Source: Acanthosepion pharaonis
Lineage: Eukaryota > Mollusca > Cephalopoda > Sepiida > Sepiidae
Direction: 5' to 3'
Length of the DNA: 64,000 nt
NCBI GenBank assembly: GCA_903632075.3
Contig: CAHIKZ030001813.1
Coordinates: 2,997,501-3,061,500 of the forward strand
In this document: in pieces, positions 12,050 through 22,992 of the stretch
Numbering within the stretch: position 1 is the first letter of the stretch
How the letters are laid out: each line of letters begins with the position of its first letter
Notes under the pieces: generated by a model
The model's input: the letters and a program-made list of their open reading frames with translations, nothing else
Told to the model about the DNA's origin: nothing
The model's database searches: none
Position numbers and translations under genes: made by a program

Positions 12050-12600
12050 ATAAATCAGAATAATGGCACTGAGAATACCATGGAGCTAACACGTGAGCAA
12101 CGACAAAATTCTAGAGAATGTCAACAAAAAGTATAACCCGGGATAGCGAAAAATGCCCTCTAACAAACAAGCAAAGTATTAAGAAACAGAAGTTTCATTA
12201 GAAGCAAAGAAAAGACTACTGAACTGTTATGTAATATCAGTCCTCCTATACGGCACTGAATACTAGACAATATCCTCACAGATGAAGAAGAGACTTGAAG
12301 CAAGAATGTAAACAAAAAGGACACATATACTTAAAATGAGGAAGGACAGTTAAAATTTCTAGGGTACGTAATGAAGAAAAGAAGGTTTTGATACTCACAT
12401 GACAGATTGAAGGTGAGAGAAACAGAGGAAAACAACGCATAACCCTACCTGGCGGGCTTGAGTGAATGGATGCCAGAGCAGGCATTGGGAGAGATAGCAA
12501 AACGATAAAAAACTATTAAGAGCTACAAAGGAGAGGAAATTGCGGAGAGTCATGATCATCAATGCCCTGAAGGGACACCGCACATAAAAGAAGAATTATA
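12050..12600 (+). pseudogene. RTE-type LINE fragment
   Basis: From 'agcaaagtattaagaaacag' at about 12170 through 'tgttatgtaatatcagtcct', the 'gttaaaatttctagggta' block, 'ggatgccagagcaggcattg' and a closing 'gccctgaagggacaccgcac'. All the C-terminal blocks occur in order, interrupted by stops. It lies between two minus-strand copies, so three fragments in 2.2 kb alternate in orientation. Confidence 0.75.
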
Positions 12601-12789
12601 ACATTCTAAATCTACTGTAGAATAGGCAGAAGATCAAAAGACAGAAATGGGAATCCAAGAACAAGAAAAGAAAACTGCACTCATTCTAAAAGGCAAACAA
12701 AAGAATTTAAGAACAAGATGTAGTTGCCAAAATTAAAGAGAGAGAATCCCGATTATTGGTGACCCAGAATAATTCTTTAAGTACGAATT

Positions 12790-13400
12790 ATTCTACTTTT
12801 TGTATCGTGTCCATTCAGGGCGTAGGCCATCGTGGCTCTCTACTTCCTGTCTTTTGGAATATTAAGAAATGTATGACATCCCACTTAGTTCCTGCCCTCC
12901 CATTCATTGATGCAGACTCGTTTCACTCTACCCATTGTTTCTTTAGGATGTCCTGTGAGTGTTACACTTTCCAAGTTCTCTTTCCTTATAATGTGTCATA
13001 GAAACTTTAACTACGTTTTCCGATTTTATGTATAACTGGTCTACTAGTACCTATTGTCTTTAAAACTTTCTTGTTGTTCAGATGTTCATTCCATTGTATT
13101 TTCAACATCCGCTTGTAGAACCACACTTCTGTTGTTTATATTTTCTTCTTCCTCTGTGAACAATTCTATTAACTATCGTACAGGAGGATAGATGTGACAT
13201 ACTGGTTCAACTGTGTCATTTTTGCATAGTTTAGGCATCTTTCGTTATTCCTATGCGCCTATGTTACATATTCTGTCGTCTCTTACTACAAAATACAGTT
13301 AAATGTCTGTACTTTATGAATTCTGACGCCTCCAATTCAAAACTCAAAACTTTGTTTCTCTTGCTGACGACCATGCATTCTATGTTCATATGTTAGTCTT
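12790..13400 (-). pseudogene. RTE-type LINE fragment
   Basis: Begins (minus-strand 3' end) with 'ccattcagggcgtaggccat' and runs to 'gacgcctccaattcaaa' near 13323-13339. Same blocks as 11150-11780. Confidence 0.65.
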
Positions 13401-13521
13401 TTTTATCGCTTTCCCTGGCTAAACTGTGGAAGAATTCTTTCAGATTTCCTTCCGAGTCCACCATTGTCAGCTATCTTATGTCGTTAAGAATATGGCTACC
13501 AATAATAACTCCTGGTAGATC

Positions 13522-13649
13522 TACAGGATGATTGAAAATTAACTGCCTATTTTATGTATGACGGATTCTCCAGTCTAGCTATATTCTTTTTACAAGACGA
13601 GAGAGTCCATCATACATAAAATCGGGAGTTACTTTTCAATCACCCTGTA
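13522..13649. mobile_element. Short mariner-type MITE
   Basis: A 128-bp element with about 48-bp terminal inverted repeats: the left end starts TACAGGATGATTGAAAA and the right end is TTTTCAATCACCCTGTA. The ends fall on TA dinucleotides, as expected for mariner-type TA target duplication. There is no coding sequence. Confidence 0.7.
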
Positions 13650-13924
13650 CTTCTGTTAGCCTTGTTGTATAAGTTTATCGTTGTATAGGTAAAATACATT
13701 CTTACCTATTGACACACGACCAATGTTTACTTATAGATCCAAGTATAAACACGCCCAATGTTTCTCTTTACACAAGAATTAACAAGACCAATATTCACCA
13801 AAAGATACAAATATAAACCCGACCTGTTTACCTACAGATACAAATATAATTAAAAAAATTCGACATTACGCAAATAGCATAATAAGAGTTGATATGTCGC
13901 CAAATCTACCCGTCCACCACCATT

Positions 13925-13975
13925 ATTTCTACTACTACTACTACTACTTCTACTATTACTACTACTATTTACTTT
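13925..13975 (+). repeat. (CTA)n microsatellite, interrupted
   Basis: Runs of ctactacta with single-base interruptions. Confidence 0.85.
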
Positions 13976-14016
13976 TTATCATTATGGTAGTGTTGATGTA
14001 TCTTTATTACTACTAG

Positions 14017-14252
14017 GCTGGACACCTCGAGGCGGTGTAATGTTTAGCAAGCTTGTCTCGCTAGAACAATTACGACTGAGTAGTGAGTTCGATCCTCACT
14101 GGGTGCCCCATACTTTCGGCCTTGTGCCACCTCTAAGCTACGCTTGGAAAATCACTATTACGGCCGCATCACGCGAAACACCGGTTTCTATACGATCACC
14201 GAAATTAAGAAACGTCTGTTCAGTACATAATGGGAGACTTTAGAATATCATG
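14017..14252 (+). mobile_element. Chimeric SINE: tRNA-like head joined to 5S rRNA-like body
   Basis: The head (about 14017-14110) has an A-box-like 'gtgtaatgtttagcaagc' and a B-box-like 'gagttcgatcctc' before 'gggtgcccc'. The 3' 'gggtgcc' can pair with the 5' 'ggacacc'/'ggcacct', as a tRNA acceptor stem would. After a linker, 14157-14250 follows the 5S rRNA order: 'cgcatcacgcgaaaca', then 'cgatcaccgaaattaaga', then a degenerate 'gtacataatgggagac' with 'gaatatca'. SINEs derived from 5S rRNA are known in other animals (SINE3 in fish). Here both kinds of promoter seem to be present in one unit. Confidence 0.6.
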
Positions 14253-14254
14253 GA

Positions 14255-14500
14255 TGCGCGGGTAGTGTAATGATGGATAATGGCTCGGAATTGTTAATCG
14301 AAGAACTGAGTTCCAATTTTGGTTGATTTCTTCATATTCACTTAGGTGCAAATACACTTCGGAAGTTTATAAATCCACCGCTTCTTCCTATAGCTATGAG
14401 TTAATTAGTAAATCTTGTAAAAAACATTTTTAACTATTCCACCCAAATGCTTGTAATCTGAAAATATTTTCTGGCTTTAAATAACTCGCAAAAAACTGAT
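14255..14500 (+). mobile_element. tRNA-derived SINE, family 2
   Basis: Starts 'gatgcgcgggtagtgtaatg' (A-box region), has a degenerate B box (gagttccaatttt), and a body with 'ttcacttaggtgcaaatac' and 'cttcttcctatagctatgag'. The same body order occurs at 25330, 33070, 46160, 48665, 53351 and 59705. It directly abuts the chimeric SINE. Confidence 0.7.
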
Positions 14501-15000
14501 AAGCTGTAGAAAGCGAATCAATTAATTTGATAACTTCTGAGTGGAGTGCATTACTCGACAGGTATTTCTAACCCTGACCCCGTCTACAATGTTATGCATT
14601 GCTTTTATTAAAACCTACCGCACTATTTGATCTTCCTGTATGCGTATTTTATACCCTTATCAAACTGGGTGTATTGAGTTTTGTGTATTTTTGGAGTAAA
14701 ACTCAGTTATAAACGAAAATACTTATGATGCAGCCAAAAAGAGTCATAACAACGACTATTCCAATTCTTTTAATACTCTCCAAATACGAACGCGTCGTTA
14801 TTCTTCAAGATGAATTTTATTAACATTGGCGCCATTCGTAAATAAACTATTAAATTAGACTTCCTTTTATATTTAAAATGTTAAACATTTGTGTTTTCCA
14901 GCTAAAACATTTATCACACAGAGAAAATTATTAGATCACTGCTAAATCTCGTGCCCGATTTAAAACTTAAAAACAAAATTTTACATACTGACAATAAAAT
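14501..15000. other. Unassigned stretch
   Basis: No element recognised. Confidence 0.4.
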
Positions 15001-15004
15001 ATTT

Positions 15005-15500
15005 GTCTATATTTCTGAGATGAAGTATTATGTACACGATTTACATTATTTGTACTATTGTCCTCACCTTTGTTGTCATATTTATGACAACGTTTCGGTC
15101 GTTGTACGCTCCGGCCTTCTTCAGGTGGTTGGACTGTCGAACTGAACCCTTTATTTCGCTCGTTGAGGTAGACTGTTCTAGTTCCAGAAAACGTGTTATG
15201 TCTATTAGATGTCAGTTATCAGTTATCTCCTGTTAATTCCCCTCTCCAAGTTCTCAACCACCTTAACCAGGTATTGAACTCACACTCTTTGGGTCCTGTC
15301 ACTGGATCTAACTAACGCCTTTGTCCACTGTGCCATGTATCCTAAACAGTCTACCCCAGGGAACGAAATAAAGGGTTCAGTTCGACATTCCAACCACCTG
15401 AAGAAGGCCGGGGCGTACAACGTCCGAAACGTTGTCATAAATATGGCAACAAAGGTGAGGACAATAGTACGAATAATGTAAATAGTATAAATAAAATATT
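15005..15500. mobile_element. Foldback SINE (head-to-head) with tRNA-like loop
   Basis: The left arm (about 15015-15190) and right arm (about 15360-15490) are reverse complements of one another over roughly 130 bp. They share 'ctgaagaaggccgg' and 'cgaaacgttgtcataaata'. Between them, about 15240-15350 read on the minus strand is tRNA-like: 'gcacagtggacaaaggcg' (A-box region), then 'gtgagttcaatacctgg' (B-box region). The left arm plus loop is a full SINE on the minus strand, and the right arm is a second body copy on the plus strand. The same arrangement occurs at 29940, 47239 and 50335. Confidence 0.65.
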
Positions 15501-15504
15501 TATT

Positions 15505-16335
15505 AGTCACGTACTTAGTCTCCATTGTTTTTAACAACTGTCCCATTCGTTCTCCAGGCTTGTTGATGTCATTTTCGTAGAAACATCGAGTTTTTTGTGA
15601 GCTACTTTTTGACTTACTGTATTAAGTCAAGTTTTTGTCATTTAAATTGTTCTGTAGAAACCGGAACAAATGAAAATCCAAATGAGCTAATTTAGGAGGG
15701 TAAGGTGAGTGAGTACTGGAATGTTTTCCATTTCAAATCTCTCAGCTTTGTCTAGGTCTTTTTTGTAACATGCGAAGATTAGTGAGTCATCCCTCTGCAA
15801 TCACACCAAATAGACAGCAACACCTTCATTGGATGCACATTCACAAGATTGTTCCTAACTTCGTTAAAGTCGAACGTTATCATAAATATTCCATTTTTTC
15901 ATCGCCTGTGACAATTCTGTTCAAGAAAAGCCATTTTTCGTGGCGTAATAACAAATAAATCGCCGCAGAAACACAAAAGCGCTTGTTATGTGCCATCGGA
16001 AAATGTGGCAATCACTTGCCGGGTTTGGAAACGATCCCAAGTTTGCAAAAGATAATGAGATATCAATTTTCAAACTCTTTACAGTCTCTTCCGTCGAAAT
16101 CTTCGGTTTATTCTCCTCGATTGCAAGCAGAGCGTTTTCATAGCCATTGGAAGTTGGTTCACAGAGTGGTTGATCATTTAGGTTAGACTCATCCTGCCAA
16201 ACCTCTTTTTGACCCGCCCGAAGACATGACGCACAATCCAAATAAACCCTCTGAATATTTTTTTTGTCGCAGTCCAGACACTTACTTCATTCCCAAATTC
16301 ATAAAATGGCGATGGTGCAACTTTTTATCCTCCAT
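15505..16335 (-). pseudogene. mariner transposase pseudogene
   Basis: Minus-strand frames joined across frameshifts give an N-terminal 'MEDKKLHHRHFMNLG' (start near 16335), the region 'VWQDESNLNDQPLCEPTSN' with 'EETVKSLKIDIS' (16060-16210), the first catalytic Asp in 'IVTGDEK' near 15897-15917, and 'HPMKVLL' with 'CDCRG' near 15790-15835. The C-terminus is 'GTVVKNNGD' near 15520-15545. Because it spans nearly the whole transposase, this is one of the more complete DNA transposons here, though it has many stops. The lineage differs from the copies at 9560 and 34865. Confidence 0.6.
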
Positions 16336-16339
16336 CTTG

Positions 16340-16750
16340 AAGGCGTTCATCTGTGGCTGACTCGGAATTAAAGCATACAAGGTTTCAATCTCGAACACAC
16401 CAAATATCAGCACCAAAGCAAACACCAGTATCAAGTTGCGCTCATTATTATATTAACAATGAAAATCGGACATGAACTTTTGTCATGGTCTGATATTATT
16501 CACCATTTGTTTATGTAATTTCTATAAAATACTTGAACAAATATTCAGATCCTTCTATGAAGACATTGTCGAGCTTGTTAGTATTTTAAATACTGTTCTC
16601 ATTTTTTCTCGCATGTTTCTGTTAATGTTAGTGTGGTTGTACTTTTAACGTGGCCCACAGACATGCGTAAATGAATTCAGCATTTTTGTCGCCGACGTCA
16701 TTGTGTCGAAATGCCCACACCTTGATACATTCGTACTTCACACCTCATAG
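16340..16750. other. Unassigned stretch
   Basis: May include the mariner 5' flank. No terminal repeat is recognised. Confidence 0.35.
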
Positions 16751-16754
16751 AAGG

Positions 16755-17240
16755 AATTCTTGTTCTATGTGCTATGCCCCTTCAGGACATGGGCGATTAT
16801 GGCTCTCCATAACTTCTATAGGTTTTGCCATCCATCCCATTTCCCATTTCGTTTACTTAAGCCCGTCCTTTTTACTGCAATATGTCCTGTGAGTGTTAGA
16901 TTTTCCAAGCTCTTTTTCCTTATTATGTTTCCTAGGAATTTCTTTTGCCTCTTTCTGGTTCTAAGGATGTAATCTTTATTTTCATTTTCCTTTAACCTCT
17001 ATCATTGCTCACATGCTCTGTCCATGGTATTCTCAGTATCCTTCTGTAAAACCAAATTTCTGTCACCACTAGTCTTCTCTTAATATCTTCCTTTTGTCAT
17101 ATATGAGGATTTATCTTACATAATAGTCCAACATTCTTTTCTTTGTTTCTAACGAAATTTTCCCGTTTCTTATTACCTTGTTTAGCTTTTGCAATGCATA
17201 TTTTACTATTTCAATGCATGCTCGGATTTCGGTGTCCCAT
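16755..17240 (-). pseudogene. RTE-type LINE 3' fragment
   Basis: Minus-strand copy starting at the 3' end with 'ccccttcaggacatgggcga' and 'tcctgtgagtgttagatttt', ending near 17240 in the 'ccaaatttctg' block. Confidence 0.65.
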
Positions 17241-17404
17241 TTCCCATCCTCTGTTTAAACACTTCCCAGTTATGTAAACTTCTCTTCTTGAAATAATAAA
17301 GACATTATAAAATCTAGAAAACAATGAAGTATTATATTTGAATTTGCATCTATTATTTTAATCAAAACATTTAGATCGGTTCAGTTTTTTTTGTTCATCT
17401 TCCG

Positions 17405-17720
17405 GCGAATCTTTTTTTAATCATTTCAACCCCATACAAGGCAATAAAGCCATTAAGATGCAAGGGGTTATCGAGTGCAAGATAATATGAGCACAAAAAA
17501 ACAGAGAAAGAACAATAAAATAACAGGAATTAAGAAGACAGAAGATAACGATTGACATTGCATTTAAATTTTTAAAGTTGACTAGGAAGCAAGAAGCTGG
17601 AAGAGAGTTCTGCAAGTGTAGAGTGCGAGAGAAGAAACTGTTAGCATAGAACTTATGGTTGCATTTAGCCATTTCAAATGTAGAATGATGAGACCTTACC
17701 GCCAATCTAGCACTGCGCAT
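17405..17720 (-). pseudogene. LINE (Jockey/CR1-like) 3' end
   Basis: The minus frame 17421-17720 reads 'RLAVRSHHSTFEMAKCNHKFYANSFFSRT', then 'NSLPASCF', 'NFKNLNAMSIVIF' and finally 'ITPCILMALLPCMGLK', followed by 'tgattaaaaaaa'. Same tail as 3735-4285 and 20040-20625; severely 5' truncated. Confidence 0.75.
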
Positions 17721-17894
17721 AATAATAACAACATATTTAGCAATACTAATTAACTTAATGAATTCGTTTCAGTATTCGTCTTTGTTTATTTATATAAACA
17801 TGAGTTTATACCTTGAATATTTAGAGGTTGAGATTCACTATTATTAAAAATGTGATGAAAGATTTTTATTTTATATATTATGCAATTATTCGTA

Positions 17895-17897
17895 ATA

Positions 17898-17941
<44 letters not shown>

Positions 17942-17942
17942 G
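17895..17942 (+). repeat. (AAT)n microsatellite
   Basis: About 15 uninterrupted trinucleotide units. Confidence 0.95.
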
Positions 17943-17954
17943 CTAAAACCTGAA

Positions 17955-18255
17955 TGAAGAATTGACGCTATTCCCTGTAATAATTGCCACAAAAAATAGA
18001 TAGGAGAAAATGTAGGGGATTTAGATAAAAGTATATATGAACACAAAAGGAATCTTTTAAAAAACAACACGCTCAATGCGAGCCAGACCATAATTTCAAT
18101 TTTAAAAAAATATTATTTTAATTAAAAAAGAAAGCAATTTACTAAGACGAAAATGTATAGAAAGTGATTTAATCTCTAGATCACCAACAATAAATTTACG
18201 TCCCGGATTCATGACACATCTTCTATGATCACAATGTGGGATATTTAATTTAAAA
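17955..18255 (+). pseudogene. Penelope-like GIY-YIG endonuclease remnant
   Basis: Frame at about 17970: 'CNNCHKK', then a TAG stop (17997-17999) exactly where the tyrosine of YIG belongs, then 'IGENVGDLDKSIYEHKRNL'. After frameshifts come 'ENV-ESDLISRSPTINLRP' and 'RPGFMTHLL' near 18150-18220. The Cys/His segment before YIG and the basic tail are characteristic of Penelope-like endonucleases. Confidence 0.7.
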
Positions 18256-19450
18256 AAAAAACTGATAAAAAACGTAAACAAAAATAAAAATAAACTGATC
18301 ATCATCGTCATCATCATTATCATCATCCTTCGACCTCCCTATAGTTGGTCGAAACTCCATTGATAATCCCTTTCCACACTGTTCGGTCCTATATTGCTGT
18401 CCTCAGATCCCCAATGTCCAACCCTGAGTCCCGAAATTAAATATACCCAAACACATATTTCAAAAAAAATAATAATTAAATTTAAAATTTCAGTTTACTT
18501 CATGCGCATGTGTAATCCCATCATTGTAAACACCACTTTCGTCTGATAAATTCCTAAAGGCGTCACGCAAAAACTTTTCCCACTTTGTCATAGATTTTCC
18601 TAACATTAATTCGTGCATAATTAACCTGGAAATGAATAGGAAGATAATGAAACCTCAAAATACACTATCTGATATTTTGATTTGGATATTTTCTGTCCCG
18701 GTGTCTCTTTTTGCAATTTCTCTTAAACGATGTCAGAAAGAGAAAACAGAAAAACATAAAGAGAAATAAATTAGTCAATAGTTAATGATAAATGACATCT
18801 AAGGTTGAATGGAACTTTAAGAAGGATATGAAAGGATAGATATTCTGCCATTGTATTCTACTTACAACTCTCATCAGTTACTTGCATTGGACAAAGACCA
18901 TATTCAGAGCAACGACCTTGGCAGTTAGCGTAGTTGATAGGTCATAGAATTTCGATGAGCCTGGATATGCCTAAGTAATTCTTTATAAACTGGTTTCTAC
19001 AAGCTGTACCGAAGAAACCAACAGCTGGTTCTACAGGAATAAATGCTACCGAAAAAAATTCTTTCGGAGGGTGGAGACAACACACATTGGACGTTATGGT
19101 AAAATTATGTATTTATTTGCCCCCAGCTGACTTAGCACCATATCACCGTGTCAGACTCTTGCAGTGAAACTTAAATGATAGACAATGCAGCGTTAAGCGT
19201 GTCTAAGCTAATAAAGCGAAATATATGAGAGCCATTGATTAGACAGTCTTTTTTAGGTGGTCAATGTAATGAGGGAGTATTTGGAGCTTTGTATAGACTT
19301 TCTGGCAAAGGTGACACTAATAAGATAACTGTCTGAAATTCCAAATGGAACAAAAGAAAGTGTTCTCATAAAGAGCACATTACAATCAGTAACGTTCTGA
19401 TAATAAGAAAATTAAGGAATGAGTAAATTCTACAAGAAACTTTATTCGGT
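18256..19450. other. Unassigned stretch
   Basis: Includes an interrupted (ATC)n-like run near 18298-18327 and a segment beginning 'gacctccctatagttggtcg' that may be a dispersed repeat, but I see no second copy here. Confidence 0.35.
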
Positions 19451-19469
19451 TATCACAACTGTATCTTTA

Positions 19470-19707
19470 GGCACCTCGACGTGGTGTAATGGCTAGCAAC
19501 CATTACAGATGAGTAGTGAGTTCATGGTTTTGGACATGTGCCACATCTAAGCTGCGCTTATAAAATCTTTTGAGAATCTCAGCGTGGTGTAATGGTTAGC
19601 AATCTTGACTCGCTGAAATAGTTACAACTGAATAGAGAGTTCGATCCTCACTGGGTGCCCCATTCTTTCGACCTTCTGCCACATCTAAGCTACACTTAGA
19701 AACTCAA
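19470..19707 (+). mobile_element. SINE dimer (tRNA/5S family) with flanking duplication
   Basis: Two head-to-tail tRNA-like units. The first (19470-19570) begins 'ggcacctcgacgtggtgtaa' but has lost much of its B box. The second (about 19572-19700) keeps 'gtggtgtaatggttagcaat' and 'gagagttcgatcctcac' with 'gggtgcccc'. The pair is flanked by a 19-bp direct repeat, 19451-19469 and 19708-19726, matching at 18 positions. The right copy also resembles the start of the 5S-like part, so the flank could partly be element sequence. Confidence 0.6.
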
Positions 19708-19749
19708 TATCACAACTGCATCTTTACTAGGCAAATCTGTGATTTTTGC

Positions 19750-19935
19750 GTCAGTGTTGGTTTAGATTAAATTTCATGAAAGGGTGTCATTAGTAAATGA
19801 AGTGTAAAATAAAACATCGTGAATTTTTTTGCCAGCATTACAATACTATTTTTCGACGTAGTTGCCATCGAGATTTATGCATCTTTGAATACGGTGTCAA
19901 CCGACAGGAGTCACATTTGCTATTCTGAAGCAACG
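19750..19935 (-). pseudogene. mariner transposase C-terminal remnant
   Basis: On the minus strand the translation runs near 'RLTPYSKMHKSRWQLRRK', which with one frameshift is 'R-CINLDGNYVEK', the closing signature of mariner transposases. About 60 codons are left. Confidence 0.4.
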
Positions 19936-20039
19936 TTTTTCACTGACATGAATTGGTGTGATTATATTAAATCAATTTCTAGGTCTGCTTATAAGTAATT
20001 GGGTCCATTATGTCGTGCCAAAAAAATTTTTCTCATCAG

Positions 20040-20625
20040 AATCCATCTTGCACAACAATAAATTGGTATTTATTAAGAGTTGAAGCAACTATTAAATATA
20101 TTTGTCGGTACATTGAATATTGCTGCCATATTTGGTCTGGTTCTCCTGCTGTATATCTCGATATTCTCGACAAAATCCATGAAGAATCAGCAATGTTATC
20201 AGTCCTGATCTGGCATCTTGACTTCAATCACTGACATGGCTCCCCTCTGTAATTTCTATAAATATGTTCTAATACGCCCCCCCACACACACACGCTTGGT
20301 ACCACGACTGCATGGATTTAAGCGTACTACTAGATTGGTAACTAGGTCTCATCGTTTTACTGTTGAAATAGCAAGATGTAACCGTAGGTTCTATTCTAAT
20401 TTTTTTTTCTCGTACTTCTCAACTGTGGAACTCTCTTCCGGGTTATTGTTTTTCTGCTATCGACAATCTTCAAAGATTTATATGCAAAGTCAATCGACAT
20501 CTTCTGAATCCTGGAATTTTATTTTCTTTAGTAAAATCCTCTCGTTCTCTTTCACTTCGAATAACCCTTTCAGTCATAGAAACATTATCGCCTTGCTTGG
20601 GGTGAAAGTTTAAAAAAAAAAAAAA
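20040..20625 (+). pseudogene. LINE (Jockey/CR1-like) 3' portion
   Basis: The plus frames read 'CRYIEYCCHIWSGSPAVYLDILDKI' at 20090-20180 (matching 'PCMEHCCHI' in the fuller copy near 44260), then 'APLCNFYKYV', 'LVPRLHGFKRTTRLVTRSH' at 20300-20350, 'TVEIARCNRRFYSN' and 'IIALLGVKV' before a poly-A tail at 20612. A short 'ccccccacacacacacac' insertion is at 20275. Confidence 0.8.
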
Positions 20626-20629
20626 ACCT

Positions 20630-21085
20630 TCCTGAATAGTTGTCGTTTGAGGAGTCCCAAAAGATGATAATATGAATGATACAAGTCGTGAATGCATTAA
20701 TAAATATCACTGTCACCACTGTTTTCAGTCAGTGAATAAACCTGATTGCAACTGTGTTACGGGATACAAGAGATGTGCTGCTAGTAGATACTTTACAACC
20801 CATGATCAGGGAGCTAATGTAAGTTATGTACCATGAACCACTGTACAGAACGAGGGTAAGTATTTGCCGACGGAGACCAGGATATTTGTGTAAGGGTGTC
20901 ATACTGCTGCGCGACAATGTCATCCCGTACGTAATGTCACTCCACACGGCATTATCCATATGATTCGGATGTTCTACCACATCCACTTACCTTTGCTACT
21001 CCAATATCTTGATGCCACGTACTTCGAGGACAGCATTTATACGCACGCGCACCGATGCAACAAGTGCAACAATACATAGTAGTAT
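20630..21085. other. Unassigned stretch
   Basis: Small frames on both strands show no recognised motif. Confidence 0.4.
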
Positions 21086-21089
21086 GGTT

Positions 21090-21590
21090 GGTCTGCTTCT
21101 ACGTGCCGTGACCCTTCAGGACGTGGGCGAACACGACTTCTTATCCTTTTTAGCTCTTAGTAAGGGATGTCTTTTCATCCTCCCACCCAGATCTTATTCT
21201 GTCATTCAAGCTCGTTAGGTAGTTTTTTCTTTTATTTGCCGTCTCCCTTCAGGAAGTAGGCAATCATGGCCTTCCACATCTTCCTGTTCCTTTTGGCTCT
21301 TAATAAGTTTTGTCTTTTTGTTATTTCTCCCAAACCCTGTTCTACCATCCATTTGCTCAAGTTCACCTAGTATGTTACGCGCTGCTTTCCTCTGTCCCTC
21401 TTTCCATCAATCAGTCCTATGAGTATCAGATTTACCAAGCACTTCTTCCTCATTAAGTACCCCAAAAATCCCAACTGCCTCTTCCTGACATTTAGTATGA
21501 GTTTCCTTTTTGTTTCCATTCTCGTTGTTGTCCCCATGTTCGGCCCATGGTATTCTCAGCATCTTTCTCTAGGTTACCCACTTCTAAAAA
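21090..21590 (-). pseudogene. RTE-type LINE 3' fragments, tandem pair
   Basis: Two minus-strand 3' ends: 'gacccttcaggacgtgggcg' at about 21110 and 'tcccttcaggaagtaggcaa' at about 21243. The second continues to about 21590. Tandem truncated copies also occur at 23767-24625 and 26295-26740. Confidence 0.7.
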
Positions 21591-21594
21591 GGTA

Positions 21595-22665
21595 ATTAGC
21601 ACACACATCCACACAAATTACTTACTCCAAGTTACAAAGGCAGAATTATATATTAATTATAAATATACTGATCTAAATTAATCCCCTTGAGCCATTAGCC
21701 ATTTTTATTTTAACTTTACGTTCACAAAATAATAAAAAATCAAATTGTATTGTCTTTTTCCCTAAATATTAATACAAATTATATTTTTTATTGTAAATGT
21801 ATCAATTCTATAATCTAAACTCTTATTCCGGATAAATTATTGTAAATGTCATCATCTTCATTTTCATATATATTTTCTTTGATCAGACTAAGAAAGACTT
21901 AGAAAGAATTTTCAGTGTTTACTGTACCAACCAAAAAGTTTGTAAATAATTCAGTTTTCACATTTTCTGTAATAAATGAAAGAATGACATTTGGCTTTTA
22001 TTTTCTCTAAAGTCAAGCAATATTTGTAAAAGCTGAGGAGTTCATGTTGACAAGCAAGTGACAATGAACAACTTTTCTTAATTATATTCCGATTCCTATA
22101 TAAAAAAAATAATAATACAGTACCAAATGTTTCCCTTATCTCCAGTCAATATGATTTGATTAGAAGGATGAACGAACTGAGAAAAATGTTCAAAAAAATA
22201 AAGATTACTTTTTTTTTTATTGGAACTGATTGTTAGAAACGAATCATTGTAATTACTCCATTGTGCGCGTATCTGTAAGACAGCAAGACAACTTCAGAGC
22301 AATCTAATGGATTTTCGCATAACTTGGCTTATCGTTTGATAACAGCAGCATCTGAATGTATTCAAATTTTAGGAGTTATAGTTTGAAAAAAGGCATTGAT
22401 TTGATACGTTGTCTTCTTTATTCTAACAGAAACATTTTAAAATCAGTTTTGTTAAAGTGAAAAGAAAAGGTTTTTACAATGCACGCCTTAAAGTTCAAAC
22501 CAAATAGCAAATGTTATCCATGTTATTTCATATTGAAAGAAAGGAAGTACTGTGTTTGTTGATGCAATATTGCAAATACAAATATTACGATGAAAATAAT
22601 TCAGCAGATTTATGCCTTAAGAAATATAATTTACATCAAGCCTTTCAGGATACATCAGTAGACAT
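21595..22665. other. Unassigned AT-rich stretch
   Basis: No element recognised. The frame at 22511-22984 starts in here, but only its part after about 22675 is RTE-like. Confidence 0.4.
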
Positions 22666-22669
22666 AATG

Positions 22670-22992
22670 TTAAATTCAAAAAGGAATGTGCTATTTAACC
22701 TTTACAATGAGGCAAGAGAATTAGATGTTTTACCAAGATTCGTTACTGGCGGCCACAATCTTAACAGTATAAGATATACAGATAAAAAAGTGTTGATATT
22801 AGGCAGACAGAAAGTACAGAAACCCCTACAAAGAATAGTAAAGGAAGGTGAGAAGAAAGGATTAAACATCAACAGTAAGAAGACGGAATGTAAGATTGTT
22901 AGAAAAAAAAGGAACAGCTTAAGAGGTGAACAACGAATTGTGGACACCAAAATCAAACAAGTACGAAAATCTCAAAAACTATGAAGGATTTT
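22670..22992 (+). pseudogene. RTE-type LINE reverse transcriptase fragment (5' part of a split copy)
   Basis: The open frame covering 22670-22983 reads 'VLFNLYNEARELDVLPRFVTGG', then 'NLNSIRYTDKKVLI', where the catalytic YADD has become YTDK, then 'LLQ'-like 'PLQRIVKEGEKKGLNINSKK', 'TECKIV' and 'IVDTKIKQV'. The catalytic Asp pair is lost, so it cannot function. The copy is split at 22992 by the minisatellite-bearing element and resumes at 23767. Confidence 0.8.

Noticed and set aside
14157..14250. 5S rRNA gene
   Set aside because: Too many changes in the 3' half, truncated 5' end, and fused to a tRNA-like head. Read as a SINE.
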